Assembly: GCA_973895155.1 (NCBI GenBank)
Contig: OZ316895.1
Location: forward strand, 15,438,001 to 15,502,000
Origin: Marsupella aquatica
Taxonomy: Eukaryota > Marchantiophyta
Length of the DNA stretch: 64,000 bases
Reading direction: 5' to 3'
The stretch's first letter is position 1, and the number at the start of each line of letters is the position of its first letter. Shown here piece by piece: positions 58,301 through 64,000 of this stretch. Under the pieces are notes generated by a model. It saw only the letters and a list, made by a program, of their open reading frames with translations, was not told the DNA's origin and made no database searches. Made by a program: the position numbers and the translations under genes.

Positions 58301-59085
58301 TGTTAATGAACACAGCAAGTCTTTAAAGTAGATCTCACCCGGATGGTGTAATATTGCTAGCCATAATTCTGCAATTGCATTCCGAAACTTCTTTTTGGTC
58401 AGGACTCTTCTACTGACCTTGTCGGTACCCTTTTATCTATCACTCTCGTGGACTCTCATCATTCTTTGATTCCTGCAATTTTGTTGTGGATAGATGGAAA
58501 CAGGCGACGAGGAACTGTGTAGTGTGTATGTGCCCACCAATCATCTGTACATTGGTGATATATTTCTAGTAAATACAAGGGAGATCGTTCGACCGAACCT
58601 CTCTGTGCGTGAAGGAATTGGTAAGTGCTCAAACTGGAACCAGTTCTCCAGGTCGAATAGTGTCGTCAGAGTACTTGCAACAGCTTATGTAAAGACAAAA
58701 CTCACAACGAGGACAGTGCTCGGAATGTTTACTAGATTGTTGAGTTTTTTTCCCATGTATTTCAATATAAAGTAGAAGTCCTAGCTCTAGTCATGGCATG
58801 TTGAATGGGACATATTCGTGTTTAGGATGATCATGATGACATGGTATTATGAAAATACCAGATGAGTTTGGGCTGTTTGTCTCGTTCGATAGAAGATCCA
58901 TAGAACGGTCCAATTTATGTTTGCCTACAAGTGTTCCGGTTTCTCCCAGCTAACTGCTTCATCAATCTTTGGGTGCAGAAATTATCGTTTCAGGAGGAAT
59001 GTCCATGCCTCAGATGATTTCTCCCTTAAATATTGGAGACAGGCGGGTAGGCAATGAGAGACCCAGGGTGGTAGCTACTAGATAA
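55306..59085 (+). CDS. LIKE-COV (CONTINUOUS VASCULAR RING family) membrane protein
   Basis: DUF502-type integral membrane protein of the COV1/LCV family, linked in Arabidopsis to Golgi/vacuolar trafficking and vascular patterning. Seven exons: 55306-55455, 56544-56596, 56892-57001, 57606-57773, 58178-58275, 58494-58620 and 58979-59085, giving 270 aa. Landmarks: a polar N-terminus, AVLQSWASKKFMSG, membrane span 1 (ILFPIAITFYVTWWFIAFF, about 70-88), FFKPVYRYLGINVFG, span 2 (about 106-131), ERMP-type KRMPLVKHIYSASKQ, AFKEVAIIRHPRVGEYAFGF, ELCSVYVPTNHLYIGD, RPNLSVREGIEIIVSGGMSM. The stop follows VVATR. A GTAGGC donor inside the last exon (after GDRR) is in phase with an exon-like segment at 59850, so an alternative longer C-terminus is possible. 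Intron 1 is 1.1 kb; the rest are 98-604 bp. Confidence 0.92.
55548..55677. repeat. ~72 bp direct repeat in LCV intron 1
   Basis: 'cgacttgcttaggtct' with flanking 'ggcataagact'/'ggcacaagact' and 'tgttcacatg.yaaagg' occurs twice. Confidence 0.8.
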
Positions 59086-62000
59086 CTGTCGTTCATTCAG
59101 CACAATTAAATTTGGACAGTTTTTGATAATAGTACCTACCCTTAATGCTTGTCATGGTTGCCAGGCATAAAAGAATTAATTAATCTTTCACATGACACCA
59201 AATAGGAGTTTTGTTAGCCTGACGGAGTTTTTGCGGGCCAATGCAAAGCAGAAAGGTTATTACGGTGTAGGTTAGGGCTGGAAAGTTCACCTCCTTGTTT
59301 CGTGCACATTGGGGCTTCTTTTAGTTTGGCGGGTGCTGTACCATAGGGCATCTTCATTCATTGTCTATGTCCAGAATATGATCTGGCTATTGTTGCAGTA
59401 TAGTGGGATCTAGACTAACAGGTTCTTTTACGGGAAAACTGCAAGGAAATTTGTGACAGTAAAGGTTCCTTGTAGTAGAAATGCAATGCAACACCTGTGA
59501 TATTCTAAAGATTGTTGGAATTGTTTTTTACATGGAAAGGGAATTAAAGAAGGACCAATTTACGTGCCACTAGTAATGGCTACCTAATGAAAAGCCATAA
59601 TGCCCCAGTCACGGAGTTACACGTCATAATTTTTCTGCTTGCCATGTTATGGTCACATTGCTGTGGAATTTGCAGAGTCTTTGTCATGGGCTGTTCTTCG
59701 TTTTCTTTGGTGTGGATTTGAGCAGCCCATAAGTCACTACTCTTTGTTAGTTGTTGCAATTAGGCCAGGTTTGTATGGGCTTTCGAGTTTATGTTGATAC
59801 ACAATAGGATAAGCTGCCCGTGGAATTAATGTGCAGAACTTTCTACAGGTTGTTCCCGCAAATGGTCGAGCCTACGACCTCAAGGACGAAACTTCCAGTC
59901 ACGTGAAGTACACAGGTAGGCGATCACCTAGAGATCTTGTCCAACTCTGACCAAACAACTTTCCTTTAGGCATTTCTGAGCACTAGTGCGGCAGTGTTGT
60001 TTAGGGTGAATTTGCGGGGAGCAATTCTTGTCATGTAATTGTCGAAATTGCTATCTGCAAAATTATGTAACATGAAACGTAGAGTAGAAGAAGAATTGTA
60101 CTATAAGACAATGTAGGAATCTGAAATGCAGGACAGGAATTGTAAATGAGATACTCGTATGCATCTGTGTGTACCACGCTGAGTATGATTGAATGTGAAG
60201 GAACTTTTGGCATAGCCCATTCTGACATTGTGTCTTGAGCAAGCACTCCTTTATAGCTTGAGCAAGCGCTCCTTTATAGCTTTTGCTCTTTGAATGCAGT
60301 AGCAGCTTCCGTCAATGCCTATTTACCCAGTCCGCGCCGTCATGGATGAAGTCTGAAATGTGTCACTGTACGTTTGGCAGGATTCCTCGAGTAAACTTGT
60401 CCCATTTTTTTTTCCAAAATGTGCAAGTCTTTGGGGAAAATCATCTCCATGGTTGATTGGGTTTTAAACACTGGAGGGTAACATGTATCCGGCTCTGTCT
60501 TTAACCTCACATCTAGTGATCCCAAGGTATTGCAATGAGCCCTTCGTCTCATTGCAGGTACGATAGCATTAGCTTCCTTGAGACCGAACATCTCCCTCCC
60601 TTTCTCCTTCTTTATCCTCCAAAGGTATGACCTTGATTTGATGACGCAATGAAGGTACTGAAAAACAAGTCTGCAGTTTCCTGGCCCTCTCGAGTTCTCC
60701 TGTTCTAACTCTTTTTTCTGGCTAGGATGTCGATGTAAGTCGTTTGGTTGCTGTCTCTAATGTTGAGGAAAATGTTGGTAAGGTTATGCGAAAGATCAAT
60801 AAAAGTTTTAGTATACTGAAAGTCCGATTCTGAGAAACTCTGGATGGAATTGAATCAGAGCCCGGATCTGCATGCCATCTTTTAAGTGCTTGCCAGCAAC
60901 TGCATAGATTGGTATATAATGACTTGCTTACGAGATTTGTGAAGTTAAGTCTCATGATAGAATCGACTAGTTCACACTTCACTTTGCTCAAACCATAGTC
61001 AAATAAGGCGCCGTCAACAATTAGCTCTAAGCTGTGTCCCCCGACTGCCGTCTTTCTGCATTGCAACAGAAGTCTTCCTCAATGAACTTCTTCAGTCTTT
61101 ATTCTACAGTAGATCTTTGCAAAGCCTGAATGAGTGGCATGAAATTGCCTGAATTCTTCTACACGTTTTAGTGGCACTACCTTGCATAGCTACGCTGTAA
61201 GGTTCCTTCCGGTTCTGAACAGAGTCGCACCTTCAATTTCCAAGATCAGTTGTCCAGTTCAGGCAGACGATTGTGTTCGTCCTAGATCGCGTGAAATACG
61301 CATGGTCTAAGAACTTGCTTGCCATCCGAGCTACGAATCAATGCAGGTGGATTACTCAACTGAAATGGCTCTTAAATTGTGTGTTTGAATTAAAGTTGGA
61401 ATTTCTTCCGTAGTTTACGCAGCGTACGTCTGTAGTTAAGAGTGTAGAGAGGATATTTCAACGAAGACCGTGTCGATGGTTTTGTCACCCGAGAGAAGAA
61501 GTCTGTACGGTAATAACCAGCAAAGTACAGGACGCTTTGCCAGACTGGAAGAGCAATTATTTACTTGGAGTTGGTGGCTACTTGAAATCGGGTTAAATTA
61601 TTTGGACTTGCAGAATTTGTCCAGTAACGGGCCTGACTGTCGTCTGCTGAATTTTAGGCACATTGGACGATTCAAAATCCCCCTAGACGGTGCAAGTCCA
61701 CATCACACTTCCCTTCAGAAGAAAGATTTCTCCTCCACAACTTAGGAAGCATCCGAAGAAGAGATTATATTTCATAGTATCGCTTTGGTTTAACTTACAT
61801 GCTCCAGTCAACAGGTCCAAATAGAAAGCTTGTTGGCTTGTAGGAGTTTTTCGCAGTCGTCACGAGTCATCGATGTAAGGAGAGATTCAGAGGGATATCT
61901 TTTTCCGAATGTGGATGTTGTCGAGTTCCATACCCGACATATTCCAGTGACTTTCTTGTTGGCTAAATGGAAGAGGTCATCCTTGTTTGACAAGTGAAGG

Positions 62001-64000
62001 CGACTGAGGACCTAGTAACCTTGGCTGCCTAAGTGAGTCAAAGGACTTATTCAAACTTCCCTTCCTTTTGACATTCATAACGATTCCAATTTGAATCTAG
62101 CAAAACATGGTTTGTTGTTGAGCTCATTCAATGCAATTTTTATCAAGATGAAGTATGTCCTGAGACGTTTAGTGGTTGTGGAATACTCCAGCTTGAAAGC
62201 TGTTTATGAAGCTTAGTTTAGACGTTACTTTATAATCTTCAGTGTCAATTGTGCTGTGTCAACAAATTTCAATGCTTGGATATGATTCATTCTCTGTCAT
62301 GTAGGTCTGTCCAGGCACAGCAACAAACCTTGAGGTCCATCTGGGCATCGTTTTTGGACTTGCCTACTTTCTAATTTCTTATGCGTTTTCCACCATATGG
62401 GCCAACATCAACAGCATCTGACGATCCTTGAGGAATGTTCATTCTGATCATCCATTCCCTTAGTCAACCCCTATGCAAATGGTTAAGAAATGGTGGCACA
62501 AATATAGCTGTGGAAAAAATTGCTAATCCGTAAATATTTGCTTGTGGCCAAAACTTGCATAGGACCAAAACATGTGCCTAATGTTTGGTGGCTTTACTGA
62601 CAGTAACACAGGAGGTCAGTGACTAAGTGGCAGCCAAAGAACCATTCATGCACTGTGAAAGCCCATTACAATAATCTTAGATTCTCCTTGTAAGGTTCTG
62701 TTAGGGGTCACAGACTAAAATCTTTAGTTCCTGGCAAAGGTGACGTTCAACAACTTGGGTCATTGATGCTCCGGTGTCCACACCAAAAATTACTCTAAGT
62801 TATATGCGTTGGCACCCTTCAAGAATTATCAGTGCCCATTTCACCTGTAAGAGCCCTGCAGATTAAGTTTGCCTCAGATTTCTCAGAGCGCTTTAACTGA
62901 CTAAAAGCAGGAAACAGCAGGTTTGAGACGTCATGTTAGGTGTCTTGAATCTTTGCTTGTTTTGCATTTGCCTCTGTTATGGTAGTCCCTTTTTAGACTA
63001 CTATAGTGAATTGTTTCTTCCATGGGGTCCTTTCTTCACTCTCTTCGTGTTTGTATTTTGATTCTGATTAATATTTTTAGTTTAGAAACTGCCCTGGCTG
63101 ACGGTTTCACTGGGTAAACCATTGGGTAAAGAATTCTTGAAACTACTAAAACAGAATGTGGGGTAACGTCAAGGTCGTGTTTAATTACTCACTACAAATT
63201 TCACAGATTCTGCTCTTTGATTTGATGTCTCCCCGAATTTGATGTCTGTGAAATTTGATGTCTCCCCGAATTTGCAAGGTGGGCTGGTTCAGTCAACATA
63301 GAATTATAAACAGCTACACATGAACGTGCAAGATGTTAACTGTTTTGGATTGAACTTCCGTCAGTACTTGTACTTTTGTGCTCTTCTCAGCCTGAACCTA
63401 AGTTCGTGCTCGAAGACACGAAGTGTTGACGACTTTAGTGCTGCAGTGTCTGAGACCGGACGTTTCGGATCAGTCACCTTGCGTTTGACATGGATTGACC
63501 TTCCATGTCAAGTTTAGGTTCCAGTTGTATGTACAGTAGTCATTCCAATGCCTGCTCATCTACAGCCTGGTCCCACAGAATGACTACTGCACCGTAATTG
63601 AATAACCCAAGCATGACGTTGGCAGACAAGGAAGTGATGATGATCTATCGTACGCACAATTCAATGTATCACCCCGGAGGTATCACCATGACGTAACTAA
63701 CATTATCTAACCCGGCCAATTAGTTCCGAAGTGACATATCTTGTCATCAATTGTGTGCACCTCACTTAAACTTGTACATTTGGATATGACAGGACAGATA
63801 TACTCAGTTGATTTCATGATTTTGAACACAGCAATTTTCATTGTCAATGAAACAAAAGAGTGCCACCAGTTTTTATGAACATATGCAAGCGCCACTCCCA
63901 CACGTCAGGAGTGCCGGTTCCAAAGTTTTCTATTGGAAGGACTAGGCATGTTCTCTCAAATCAACGACACCTGGATGCGGCACAAAAAATTAAGAATTCT
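59086..64000. other. Downstream of LCV; exon-like segments, no firm gene
   Basis: No complete gene. Three plus-strand segments have splice-like borders: 59850-59914 (VVPANGRAYDLKDETSSHVK, acceptor CTACAG, donor GTAGGC), 60557-60625 (acceptor TTGCAG, donor GTATGA) and 62305 onward (acceptor TAG|G). Their phases can be chained to a stop near 62372, while another frame of the last segment is open to 62420 and reads a hydrophobic GLAYFLISYAFSTIWANINS. They could be alternative 3' exons of LCV, part of another small gene, or chance. Short direct repeats lie at 60237-60282 ('gcaagc.ctcctttatagctt') and 63218-63278 ('gatgtctccccgaattt'). Confidence 0.35.

Noticed and set aside
62305-62420. Hydrophobic C-terminal segment GLAYFLISYAFSTIWANINS as a definite gene end
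   Set aside because: Its frame does not chain in phase with the neighbouring exon-like segments and no family is recognised; kept only as an observation.

Overview
This is nuclear DNA of a land plant. All confident protein genes but one are split by GT-AG introns of roughly 80 bp to 1.1 kb, and they encode plant-specific proteins: the thylakoid kinase STN7, a D27-like carotenoid isomerase, a LIKE-COV membrane protein and a relic of peroxisomal serine-glyoxylate aminotransferase. Short introns, low gene density, short nested repeats and an intronless bacterial/fungal-type oxidoreductase suggest a bryophyte-grade genome (moss or liverwort). That placement is an inference; the species cannot be read from the window.

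Layout. 1-3.2 kb is repeats (a tandem ~225-280 bp satellite-like unit, an LTR copy, a 138 bp direct duplication). 3.95-5.79 kb (-) is a broken serine-glyoxylate aminotransferase gene. 5.8-17.4 kb is gene-poor, with a coding-like minus-strand relic near 7-8.6 kb, a ~36 bp minisatellite at 12.5-13.7 kb and a MITE at 15.35 kb. 17.47-19.53 kb (-) is an Oca6-type atypical phosphatase gene whose catalytic Arg is replaced. 22.39-26.84 kb (-) is a complete 10-exon STN7 kinase gene. 26.9-31.5 kb is intergenic and holds a SINE-like element and a hairpin. 31.54-35.69 kb (+) is a complete 10-exon CIA1/CIAO1 WD40 gene. 37.2-39.4 and 42.7-44.8 kb are two copies of a segmental duplication, each carrying an MDR quinone-oxidoreductase-like gene: the first is a decayed pseudogene, the second intact and intronless. 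Between them lie NLR and LRR gene fragments and a GC-rich coding-like relic. 45.54-48.08 kb (-) is a complete 8-exon D27-like gene. 49.2-49.9 kb is a miniature Copia-like LTR pair. 50-55.3 kb is intergenic with a second SINE copy. 55.31-59.09 kb (+) is a 7-exon LIKE-COV gene. 59.1-64 kb has no confident gene but some exon-like segments.

The genes do not form a pathway or cluster. They are independent housekeeping or plastid-related loci (state transitions, Fe-S assembly, carotenoid/strigolactone-type metabolism, membrane trafficking), as expected of ordinary plant chromosome. I found no convincing undescribed multi-gene system. The most unusual items are the duplicated MDR locus with one decayed copy, the phosphatase-like protein lacking its catalytic Arg but carrying a 200-residue tail, and the repeat families.

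Exon boundaries below were derived by hand from splice consensus, reading-frame phase and family conservation. No alignment or database search was run.
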